Assembly (NCBI GenBank): GCA_021202715.1
Contig: JAJQCL010000039.1
Location: 12,444-18,073, forward strand
Source: Lachnospiraceae bacterium
GTDB taxonomy: Bacteria; Bacillota; Clostridia; Lachnospirales; Lachnospiraceae
Length of the DNA stretch: 5,630 nt
Reading direction: 5' to 3'
Shown: positions 1-5,594 of the stretch, piece by piece
How the letters are laid out: every line of letters starts with the position of its first letter
Position numbering within the stretch: position 1 is the first letter of the stretch
Program-made: the position numbers and the translations under genes
The notes under the pieces: generated by a model
The model's input: the letters and a program-made list of their open reading frames with translations, nothing else
The model's database searches: none
What the model was told of the DNA's origin: nothing

Positions 1-1
1 A

Positions 2-346
2 TCCCGCGGGCTGCAGGCGCGGGATGAATATGAGGTGCGGGAGGTGAAGGATTACATTTCCTACCCGAAACCCAACGGCTACCGCAGCCTGCATCTGATC
101 CTTCGTTTTACCGGCGGCCGAATGAAGGGACTTCAGGCGGAGATCCAGGTGCGCACCATCGCCATCGACTTCTGGGCCGCGCTGGAGCACCAGATGAAGT
201 ATAAACAGACGATTGACAGCAGCTACGAGAAGATCGTGCGGGAGGAATTAAAACGCTGTGCCGATGAGATTGCCTCCGTGGACATTTCCATGCAGACGAT
301 CCGCGATCTGCTGTGCGGGGGGAGAGATGTCAACTTCACAATATAA
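2..346 (+). CDS. Small alarmone synthetase-like RelA/SpoT domain protein, C-terminal fragment
   Basis: The frame is open from base 2, so the start lies upstream of the window; the visible part is 114 residues ending at TAA 344-346. The sequence matches the back half of the (p)ppGpp synthetase fold, which transfers pyrophosphate from ATP to GDP or GTP. The block YISYPKPNGYRSLH corresponds to the substrate-binding loop and strand of RelA/SpoT synthetases. AEIQVRT followed by IDFWAALEHQMKYK corresponds to the conserved EIQ(V/I)RT...WA.LEH..YK segment. The chain stops about 45 residues after that segment, with no TGS or ACT domain, which points to a stand-alone small synthetase (RelQ/YjbM or RelP/YwaC type) rather than a long bifunctional Rel. 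Which of the two cannot be decided without the N-terminus. A start at GTG 35 would cut into the fold, so it is not used. The cytoplasmic alarmone role is inferred from the family. Confidence 0.85.
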   Translation, partial: SRGLQARDEYEVREVKDYISYPKPNGYRSLHLILRFTGGRMKGLQAEIQVRTIAIDFWAALEHQMKYKQTIDSSYEKIVREELKRCADEIASVDISMQTIRDLLCGGRDVNFTI

Positions 347-350
347 ATAG

Positions 351-379
351 TTGACAAATAAAGCAGGATGATATACGAT
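351..379 (+). promoter_or_regulatory. Vegetative-type promoter for the bioB-galK unit
   Basis: A perfect -35 box TTGACA (351-356) is followed after 17 bases by TACGAT (374-379), which matches four of six positions of the -10 consensus. It begins four bases after the stop codon of the alarmone synthetase gene. Transcription would start near 386, giving a leader of roughly 118 bases before the bioB ATG. No biotin repressor (BirA-type) half-sites of the TTAAC/GTTAA kind are visible over or near it. Confidence 0.6.
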
Positions 380-456
380 ACCCTCAGCGGGGTAAAAGGT
401 CATGAATTGAATGCCTGTGAAGCGAGTTCCTTCGGGCATTCGCATTCGTGACCTTT
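379..456 (+). promoter_or_regulatory. Structured 5' leader of bioB: two adjacent hairpins
   Basis: Two hairpins abut with no gap. The first pairs TACCC (379-383) with GGGTA (390-394) around a six-base loop; its 5' strand overlaps the predicted transcription start, so it may not be fully transcribed. The second is long. AAAGGTCA (395-402) pairs with TGACCTTT (449-456), then a T-G wobble (403/448), GAAT (404-407) with ATTC (444-447), a small internal loop, and GAATGCC (409-415) with GGCATTC (435-441). A T-G wobble (416/434) and GAAG (419-422) with CTTC (430-433) close a seven-base loop. That is about 25 pairs in 62 bases. No T-run follows, so it is not an ordinary intrinsic terminator. I do not recognise it as a known riboswitch class. 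A regulatory role on bioB is inference from position. Confidence 0.5.
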
Positions 457-503
457 GAAATTCCTAATAGTATTTTGCAGTATGATTAAAAGGGAAGACG
501 AAC

Positions 504-1460
504 ATGGATGTACGGAAGCTGGCACAGGAAATCATTGACGGAAGAAGACTGACGCGGGAGAATGACCTCTCTTTTTTTCTGACCTGCGATCTGGAGGAGC
601 TCTGTGAGGGAGCCGACCGGATCCGGGCGCACTGTGTGGGGGAGAAGGTGGATCTCTGCGCCATCATCAACGGGCGCAGCGGCCGCTGCCCGGAGGACTG
701 TAAATATTGTTCGCAGTCGGTACACAATCACACGAACTGCGAGGTCTACGATTTTCTTCCGGAGGAAACGATCGTGGAGGCCTGCAGGCTGCATGAGGAC
801 GAGGGCGTGGACCGTTTCTCCATCGTGACAGCCGGGAAGGCTCTGACGGGGGAAGAATTCGAGAAGGCAGTGCATGCGTATGAGACCATGCACCGGGAAT
901 GCCGGATCGGTCTCTGTGCTTCGATGGGGTTCCTCGATGCCGCGCAGCTGCATCGTCTGCATGAGGCCGGCGTCACCAGCTATCACCACAACATCGAGAC
1001 CTCAAAGCGGTATTTTCCTTCTATATGTACTACCCATACGTATGAGCAGAAGATCGAGACGCTGCGGCGGGTGAAAGCCGAGGGGCTGTGCGCCTGTTCC
1101 GGCGGGATCATCGGTATGGGAGAGACCTGGGAGGACCGGCTGGATATGGCGGTCAGCTTGGCGGAGCTGGAGATTAATTCGATCCCCCTTAATGCGCTGA
1201 TGCCGATCCCGGGGACGCCGTTGGCGGGGCAGAAGCCGCTGACAGAGGCGGAGATCCTGCGGACGGTGGCTTTCTTCCGCTATCTCAACCCGGAGGCGCA
1301 CATCCGCCTGGCCGCGGGGCGGGCCCTGATGGAAAATGACGGAGAGCGGGCGTTCCGGTCGGGCGCCTCGGCGACGATCACCGGAAATATGCTGACGACA
1401 GCCGCCCGCGCCACGATTCAAAGCGACCGGCGGATGCTCCGCCGGATGGGAAGGGGCTGA
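504..1460 (+). CDS. bioB: Biotin synthase BioB, with the cysteine pattern of the anaerobe type
   Basis: Radical SAM enzyme of 318 residues that inserts sulfur into dethiobiotin, the last step of biotin synthesis, in the cytoplasm. The radical SAM cluster motif is CPEDCKYC (C62, C66, C69), inside the BioB-typical NGRSGRCPEDCKYCSQS. Other family blocks are YHHNIETS (160-167), CSGGIIGMGET (198-208) and IRLAAGR (267-273). Of the four auxiliary-cluster ligands of Escherichia coli BioB (C97, C128, C188, R260), the last three correspond to C138, C198 and R268. The position of C97 is serine (S106 in DRFSIVTAG). An additional cysteine, C175, sits in SICTTHTY, where E. coli has NIITTR. This pattern resembles the type II BioB described for obligate anaerobes, which carries a different auxiliary cluster. 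The ATG at 504 has AGGGAAG at 491-497 as a reasonable ribosome binding site. The length is normal. It is probably co-transcribed with galK. Confidence 0.95.
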   Translation: MDVRKLAQEIIDGRRLTRENDLSFFLTCDLEELCEGADRIRAHCVGEKVDLCAIINGRSGRCPEDCKYCSQSVHNHTNCEVYDFLPEETIVEACRLHEDEGVDRFSIVTAGKALTGEEFEKAVHAYETMHRECRIGLCASMGFLDAAQLHRLHEAGVTSYHHNIETSKRYFPSICTTHTYEQKIETLRRVKAEGLCACSGGIIGMGETWEDRLDMAVSLAELEINSIPLNALMPIPGTPLAGQKPLTEAEILRTVAFFRYLNPEAHIRLAAGRALMENDGERAFRSGASATITGNMLTTAARATIQSDRRMLRRMGRG

Positions 1461-1469
1461 GCGGATGAC

Positions 1470-1476
1470 AGGGAGG
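1470..1476 (+). promoter_or_regulatory. Ribosome binding site that decides the galK start
   Basis: AGGGAGG lies six bases before the ATG at 1483 and is the strongest Shine-Dalgarno sequence in the neighbourhood. An in-frame ATG at 1465 would add six residues. It has only a weak AAGGGG about ten bases upstream, inside the end of bioB, and it would place this strong site inside the coding region. I therefore choose 1483. Confidence 0.65.
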
Positions 1477-1482
1477 AAAGAG

Positions 1483-2691
1483 ATGAGTGAAGTCATGCAG
1501 CCGGAGGAGCTGAAACGCCTTTTCTGTGAAAAATTCGGCGGCGGTGGGGAGATTCGTTGCTTTTTCGCTCCGGGACGGGTCAATCTGATCGGGGAACACA
1601 CGGACTATAACGGAGGGCATGTCTTCCCCTGCGCGCTGACGATGGGAAATTATGGCGTAGGGCGGCGTCGGGAGGACCGAAAACTGCGGCTTTATTCAGT
1701 GAATTTCCCGCAGCAGGGTGTCGTGGAGTGCGGCCTGGATGAACTGGTTTATGAGAAAAAGGACGGCTGGACGAACTATGTCAAAGGCGTGTTCCGGGCG
1801 CTGGAACAGAGGGGCTGCGCGCTTCCCGGCGGGATGGATTTGCTTGTGTATGGGAATCTGCCCGGCGGAGCGGGGCTGTCTTCCTCGGCGGCGCTGGAGG
1901 TGCTGGCGGGTCTCATGGCGCGGGAATTGCTGGAACTGCCGGGGCTTTCCATGACAGACCTGGCGCTCGTCGGCCAGCAGGCGGAAAATGAGTTCTGCGG
2001 CATGCACTGCGGCATCATGGATCAGTTTGCCAGCGCCATGGGGCAGCGGGGCTGCGCCATTTTCCTGGATACGAATACGCTTACATACAGGCATGTGGAT
2101 GTTCATCTGCAGGGCGTGCGCCTCGTTCTTGTCAACAGCCGGGTGAAGCACAGCCTGGTGAATTCCGCGTACAATGAGAGACGGCGTCAGTGCGAGGAGG
2201 CACTGGCGGATCTGCGGCGGGTGCGGGCGCTGGGTGCGCTGGGGGAGCTGACCGAGGAGGCGTTCGGGGAGATACAGGACGCCATTCGTGATGAGACCTG
2301 TCGCCGCCGGGCCCGTCATGCGGTTTATGAGAATCAGAGAACACTGCGGGCCGTGGGGGCGCTGGAGGCCGGAGACCTTCCGGCTTTCGGGCGGCTGCTG
2401 AATGAGTCTCATGTCTCGCTGCGGGACGACTATGAGACGTCCTGTCCGGAGACGGATCTGCTGGCGGAGCTGGCCTGGGAGACGCCGGGCGTTCTCGGCT
2501 CCCGTATCACCGGCGGCGGCTTCGGCGGCTGTACGGTCAGTCTCGTGGAAGAGAACAGCCTTGCGCTCTTTCAGGAGCGGGTCCTCGCTGGCTACCAGCG
2601 GCAGACCGGGCGCACGGCGGAAATCTATGTGGCGGAGGCCGGAGACGGCGCGCGGGAGATCAGCTCTTCCTTCGTATTATATTCGGGGTGA
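1483..2691 (+). CDS. galK: Galactokinase
   Basis: GHMP-family kinase that phosphorylates alpha-D-galactose at C1 with ATP, the entry step of the Leloir pathway. From the ATG at 1483 the protein has 402 residues, slightly above the usual 380-400. The galactokinase signature GRVNLIGEHTDYNGG is at residues 31-45; R32, E38, H39 and D41 correspond to known sugar-binding and catalytic positions. The ATP-binding motif GGAGLSSSAALEV is at 128-140. The catalytic base is D180 in CGIMDQFAS. NSRVKHSL followed by SAYNERR is also family-typical, and the third GHMP motif TGGGFGGC is at 343-350. No key residue is missing. The gene starts 22 bases after bioB and presumably shares its transcript. galT and galE are not in the window. 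Its last 67 bases overlap the end of the convergent cca gene. Confidence 0.96.
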   Translation: MSEVMQPEELKRLFCEKFGGGGEIRCFFAPGRVNLIGEHTDYNGGHVFPCALTMGNYGVGRRREDRKLRLYSVNFPQQGVVECGLDELVYEKKDGWTNYVKGVFRALEQRGCALPGGMDLLVYGNLPGGAGLSSSAALEVLAGLMARELLELPGLSMTDLALVGQQAENEFCGMHCGIMDQFASAMGQRGCAIFLDTNTLTYRHVDVHLQGVRLVLVNSRVKHSLVNSAYNERRRQCEEALADLRRVRALGALGELTEEAFGEIQDAIRDETCRRRARHAVYENQRTLRAVGALEAGDLPAFGRLLNESHVSLRDDYETSCPETDLLAELAWETPGVLGSRITGGGFGGCTVSLVEENSLALFQERVLAGYQRQTGRTAEIYVAEAGDGAREISSSFVLYSG

Positions 2692-3962
2692 TCCAGGACC
2701 AGCTCCAACAGCTGCTCCAGGGTTGCCCCGATTTCTCTGCCGGGACGGAAACCGGCGGCAATAAGATCCTGCCCGGTGACGGCCAGGTCTTTCAGACTGG
2801 TACAGTCTCCGCGGGCGATGATCTCCGCGTAGAGCGCTTCGGCCCGGTCACAAAGAGGCAGGAGGCGCTCCCTCGCGAGAGGACTCTTGGCGGCAGCGTC
2901 CGCCCGGCGCAGGGTCAGAAGCCTGGGGAAATTTTCCTCTCCCACCCGGCACATGGTGTGCCGCAGATCCGCCTCATTCATACGCAGCCGATGATCATGA
3001 TAACGAACCAGAAGCGTCACCAGGCGGATCGTCTGGTTGTCGAAACGCAGCTCCTGCAGGAAATGGCGGGCAAAGTCGGCGCTGGCGGCGGCGTGGCCGT
3101 GAAAATGATCGATGCCATGTTCATCCACGGTGTGTGTGGACAGCTTGCCGACGTCGTGGAGCAGGGCGGCCCAGCGCAGCGCCGGGTCGGCGGGAACCGC
3201 TTTCAGCGTCTCCATCGTGTGAAGCCCTACGCTATAGCAGTGGCAGGGGTGGTTCTGCGGCATTTCCATCATCTGATCAAATTCCGGAAAGAGAATGGCC
3301 GTGATCCCCGTTTCATACAAAGTCAGGAAACGCTCAGGGTGCGGGGAGAGCAGCAACTTGTGGCATTCCACCTGGATCCGCTCGTGGCTGATGAGAGTCA
3401 GGCGGGGCGCGAAAGCGCGGATGGCCGCCAGCGTCTCCTCCTCGATGGTGAAGTCCAGCTGTGCCGAAAAACGAACCGCGCGGAGAATGCGCAGCGCATC
3501 TTCCTGAAAACGCTCCCGGGGTTTTCCCACGGCCCGGATGAGACCATGCGTAAGGTCAGCCAGGCCGCCGTGGAGATCGACAAGGCCCTCCTCCGGGTGG
3601 TAGGCCATGGCATTGATCGTGAAATCCCGTCGTTTTAAATCCTCGGCCAGAGAACGGGTGAAGGAGACCTGCTTCGGATGCCGTCCGTCTTCGTAGATGC
3701 CGTCGACCCGGTAGGTGGTGACCTCGTAGCCACTTCCTCCCATGAGGACGGTCACGGTGCCGTGCTGGATGCCCGTGTCCACCGTGCGGCGGAACAGCGT
3801 TTTGACTTCCTGCGGCGAGGCGGAGGTGGTGATGTCCCAGTCCTCCGGTTCGCGGGCGAGCAGGGCGTCCCGGACGCAGCCGCCCACGATGTAGGCCTCG
3901 AATCCGGCGCTGCGAAGAATCCGGAGGATGTTGTGTACCTGAGGGGGAAGTTCGATGTGCAT
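2625..3962 (-). CDS. cca: CCA tRNA nucleotidyltransferase with HD domain
   Basis: Class II nucleotidyltransferase that builds or repairs the 3' CCA end of tRNAs; 445 residues from the chosen start. The head domain shows IVGGCVRD (25-32) and then EDWDITT, whose D41 and D43 are the metal-binding pair. RRDFTINAMAYH (111-122) and EDALRILRAVRF are the nucleotide-selection and neck motifs. An HD domain follows, with LLHDVGK (H269, D270) and later HFHGH and RYHDHR, as in many clostridial CCA enzymes. The HD part may add phosphohydrolase activity, which is inference. The frame is open back to 4115, but the ATG at 3960-3962 (MHIELPPQ) is preferred. It has GAAAGG nine bases upstream, it begins the conserved fold, and a good promoter occupies 4087-4115. 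A-adding rather than CCA-adding activity cannot be excluded. The gene ends inside the end of galK. Confidence 0.95.
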   Translation of the reverse strand: MHIELPPQVHNILRILRSAGFEAYIVGGCVRDALLAREPEDWDITTSASPQEVKTLFRRTVDTGIQHGTVTVLMGGSGYEVTTYRVDGIYEDGRHPKQVSFTRSLAEDLKRRDFTINAMAYHPEEGLVDLHGGLADLTHGLIRAVGKPRERFQEDALRILRAVRFSAQLDFTIEEETLAAIRAFAPRLTLISHERIQVECHKLLLSPHPERFLTLYETGITAILFPEFDQMMEMPQNHPCHCYSVGLHTMETLKAVPADPALRWAALLHDVGKLSTHTVDEHGIDHFHGHAAASADFARHFLQELRFDNQTIRLVTLLVRYHDHRLRMNEADLRHTMCRVGEENFPRLLTLRRADAAAKSPLARERLLPLCDRAEALYAEIIARGDCTSLKDLAVTGQDLIAAGFRPGREIGATLEQLLELVLDHPEYNTKEELISRAPSPASAT

Positions 3963-3995
3963 CCTGTGCTGCCTTTCTGTAATCAGTAGGGTGTT

Positions 3996-4079
3996 CCGGA
4001 ACTCAAAATCATGATTTCCTGGACTTTTGAAATCCTGTTTCATGTCGCAGAGATTCAATGTCTGAGATTTTGATTCCGG
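3996..4079 (-). promoter_or_regulatory. Long inverted repeat in the cca leader (candidate structured RNA)
   Basis: Read on the minus strand, CCGGAATCAAAATC (4079-4066) pairs with GATTTTGAGTTCCGG (4010-3996). That gives 14 pairs with one bulged base, enclosing 55 bases. The enclosed part can form alternatives. CATGA/TCATG (4044-4040 with 4014-4010) shares base 4010 with the long stem. GATTTC/GAAATC (4034-4029 with 4018-4013) competes with GGATTT/AAGTCC (4035-4030 with 4026-4021, one G-U pair). The repeat begins almost exactly at the predicted transcription start (near 4080) and ends about 19 bases before the ribosome binding site. It has no T-run, so it is not an intrinsic terminator. No T-box sequence or known riboswitch core was recognised. 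Confidence 0.5.
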
Positions 4080-4086
4080 TATCGTC

Positions 4087-4115
4087 ATCATACAAAATAA
4101 GGCTCTTTTTTTCAA
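4087..4115 (-). promoter_or_regulatory. Vegetative-type promoter of cca
   Basis: On the minus strand, TTGAAA (4115-4110) is followed after exactly 17 bases by TATGAT (4092-4087). Each box matches five of six consensus positions. The predicted start is near 4080, giving a leader of about 118 bases before the ATG at 3962. The spacer is A/T-rich around a short GAGCC core. This site overlaps the 5' part of the extended reading frame and so argues against a cca start at 4115. Confidence 0.7.
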
Positions 4116-4149
4116 GCCCTCCGCCGCGTTCCCGGCCCATTTCCCCGGC

Positions 4150-4178
4150 GCATAAATGGCAGCAGGCGGTCATATGCT
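4150..4178 (+). promoter_or_regulatory. Possible sigma-E (mother-cell sporulation) promoter for the CotS-like gene
   Basis: GCATAAA (4150-4156), a 14-base spacer, then CATATGCT (4171-4178). Against the Bacillus subtilis sigma-E pattern (KMATATT, 14-15 bases, CATACAHT) this matches five of seven and six of eight positions at the expected spacing. Transcription would start near 4186, leaving about 32 bases to the GTG start. The -10 also fits the sigma-K form CATANNNTA, but the AC expected upstream for sigma-K is missing at the right distance. No good vegetative promoter was seen in this gap on the plus strand. Confidence 0.42.
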
Positions 4179-4204
4179 AGATTGTGACGGCAAAGGGAAC
4201 CGGC

Positions 4205-4210
4205 GGGAGG
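4205..4210 (+). promoter_or_regulatory. Ribosome binding site that supports the GTG start of the CotS-like gene
   Basis: GGGAGG lies seven bases before the GTG at 4218-4220. No in-frame ATG occurs before codon 14, which has no comparable site, so the GTG start is well supported. Confidence 0.7.
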
Positions 4211-4217
4211 TCTGTGT

Positions 4218-5435
4218 GTGAACGAGCGGGAATGGGAAGTGTTGCAGCAGTACGATATGCAGGTCAGGAAGATCACCCGGTTTCGGGGCGCCTTCCTCTG
4301 CGAGACCGGGCGGGAGCCTTATCTTCTGAAGGAATGTGCTGTCCCGGAAGAGCGGCTGCAGTGGGAAGCCTGGATTCTGGAGCGCTGCCGGAATCTGGGA
4401 GGTGTCCGGACGGAGACCTATGTGTGCAACCGCGAAGGGAGACTGTTGTCGCGCTCGTCCGATTATCGCTATTATCTGCTGCGCACCTGGCAGGAGGGGC
4501 GGGAATGCAGCCGGGATGATCGGGAGGATGTCCTTCTCGCGGCCGGAGCCCTGGCACAGCTCCATAAAAATTTCCGACAGATGAAGGAGGAGCTGGCCGC
4601 CTGGGAGGTCATCTGGCGGCAGGAATGGGAGCAGATCCGGCAGGAGGAGCAGGAGGCCGCCCGGCAGCGGGAAGAGAAACGGCGTGAGGAAAATGGCATC
4701 GGTCTGCGTGTGGAGGAGGAAAACAGAACCCTCTGTACGACCGGCGAACAGGAGCCGGATGGGAGCGAGCGTCAGGATCCGGCAGAGAATCCGGCGAACG
4801 GGAGAGATGCAGGCCGGGAGACGCCGGAGAACATTCCGGCGTCCTCGTCTGCGAAAAACCGGACGGCTGCAGAAATGCACCGGCATACCCGGGAAATGAC
4901 GCGGGCCCGGAACTTTATTCGTAAGATCCGGCGAAAATCAGAACTGGAACTTGTTCTTTTGAGCGAATTTGCCAATTATCTGCCTCAGGCGGAGGAGGCG
5001 ACCTGTGGTATGGAGGCGCTGGCGCCCGCGGAGGACGGTCTCTGCCATGGAGATTATGCCTGCCATCATCTCTTCCGGGGAAACGATGGTCTCTTTCTCT
5101 CGGATTTCGGCCGCCTTCACCATGGGGTTTATCAGGAGGATCTGTATCTGCTTCTGCGGAAAACGATGGAGAACAGCGGCTGGGACGCGGCGCTGGCGCG
5201 GGAGATGCTGACGCGCTACGACCGGATCTTCCCTCTGTCCCCGGAACTTCTCCGGTATCTGTATCCGCGGTTCCTCAATCCGGACAAATTCTGGAAGCAG
5301 GTGAATTTCTATTATAACCACCGCAAATCCTGGATGCCCGCCCGGAACCTGGAGAAACTGCGCGCGATCGCCGCTCAGAAAGAAGGGCGGGAGGCATTCC
5401 TGCACTTCATGGAGGAAAATATTGACCGGATGTGA
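4218..5435 (+). CDS. CotS/CotI-family spore coat protein, aminoglycoside-phosphotransferase fold, with a charged insertion
   Basis: Protein of 405 residues starting at GTG. The C-terminal half carries the family pattern: LCHGDYACHHLF (275-286), DFGRLHHG (296-303), EDLYLLLRK, and FWKQVNFYYNHRKSWMPARNLEKL near the end. HGD at 277-279 and D296 match the catalytic loop and metal-binding aspartate of the aminoglycoside phosphotransferase fold; K38 is a candidate ATP-contacting lysine. The position that is usually Asn in HGDxxxxN is H284. RARNFIRKIRRKSELEL (229-245) is also typical of clostridial CotS relatives. Residues about 133-225 are an insertion: a strongly charged E/R/Q-rich stretch that may form a helix or coiled coil, then a Pro/Gly/Ser/Asn-rich part likely to be disordered. 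There is no signal peptide or membrane segment. A role in spore coat assembly is inferred from the family and from the possible sigma-E promoter; enzymatic activity and substrate are unknown. Confidence 0.82.
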   Translation: MNEREWEVLQQYDMQVRKITRFRGAFLCETGREPYLLKECAVPEERLQWEAWILERCRNLGGVRTETYVCNREGRLLSRSSDYRYYLLRTWQEGRECSRDDREDVLLAAGALAQLHKNFRQMKEELAAWEVIWRQEWEQIRQEEQEAARQREEKRREENGIGLRVEEENRTLCTTGEQEPDGSERQDPAENPANGRDAGRETPENIPASSSAKNRTAAEMHRHTREMTRARNFIRKIRRKSELELVLLSEFANYLPQAEEATCGMEALAPAEDGLCHGDYACHHLFRGNDGLFLSDFGRLHHGVYQEDLYLLLRKTMENSGWDAALAREMLTRYDRIFPLSPELLRYLYPRFLNPDKFWKQVNFYYNHRKSWMPARNLEKLRAIAAQKEGREAFLHFMEENIDRM

Positions 5436-5457
5436 AGAAGATTTTCGGTGAGTTTCC

Positions 5458-5486
5458 TTTACTTTGGGAAGATTAAAACGTATAAT
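5458..5486 (+). promoter_or_regulatory. Vegetative-type promoter for a gene beyond the window
   Basis: TTTACT (5458-5463) is followed after 17 bases by a perfect TATAAT (5481-5486). It lies 22 bases after the stop codon of the CotS-like gene. Transcription would begin near 5493. No open reading frame with a convincing start follows before base 5630, so the leader is at least about 138 bases long. Confidence 0.65.
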
Positions 5487-5493
5487 GATAATG

Positions 5494-5594
5494 TATGCAT
5501 GCTCCCGGCCACACCGGGAGGAGAAGAAAGCAGGATACAGCAATTTGGTGAAATGTCAAGCGCAAAATAACAAAGATTTTCACAGAGCATGGTA
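5494..5594 (+). promoter_or_regulatory. Possible structured leader RNA (three-way junction)
   Basis: Three inverted repeats can nest. CATGCTC (5498-5504) pairs with GAGCATG (5585-5591), extendable past a bulged G by TAT (5494-5496) with GTA (5592-5594) through one wobble. Inside are CCCGG/CCGGG (5504-5508 with 5514-5518) and GTGAAA/TTTCAC (5548-5553 with 5578-5583). The second of these ends one base before the closing strand. CTCCCGG/CCGGGAG (5502-5508 with 5514-5520) is a perfect seven-pair hairpin and competes with the closing stem for 5502-5504. The fold begins at the predicted transcription start. Hand-found; no known riboswitch class recognised. Confidence 0.3.

Noticed and set aside
395..456. 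The long hairpin as an intrinsic terminator of the alarmone synthetase gene
   Set aside because: It is followed by a mixed GAAATTCC sequence rather than a T-run, and it lies downstream of a promoter that appears to read through it into bioB.
347..503. A BirA-type biotin operator upstream of bioB
   Set aside because: No paired TTAAC/GTTAA-like half-sites with the usual spacing were found. The only large inverted repeat there has different sequence and much longer separation.
2688..3638. A 316-codon plus-strand open frame opposite cca
   Set aside because: It lies entirely antisense to conserved CCA enzyme motifs and its translation shows no recognisable fold. It is a shadow of GC-rich coding sequence.
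3963..4115. An N-terminal extension of 51 residues on the CCA enzyme, starting at the ATG at 4115
   Set aside because: A good promoter occupies 4087-4115, so the upstream ATG would not be transcribed. The extension shows no family similarity, and the ATG at 3962 has its own ribosome binding site.
4170..4886. A 238-codon minus-strand open frame opposite the CotS-like gene
   Set aside because: The translation is a Leu/Pro-rich mirror of the Glu/Arg/Gln-rich plus-strand protein and the frame has no family motif.
5502..5520. CTCCCGG/CCGGGAG hairpin as a terminator of the CotS-like gene
   Set aside because: It is followed by purine-rich sequence (GAGAAGAAAG), not a T-run, and it lies after the predicted start of the next transcript.
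360..5536. The shared ten-base word AAAGCAGGAT at 360-369 and at 5527-5536
   Set aside because: The flanks differ and a ten-base purine-rich word recurring near two leaders is compatible with chance. It does not define a repeat.
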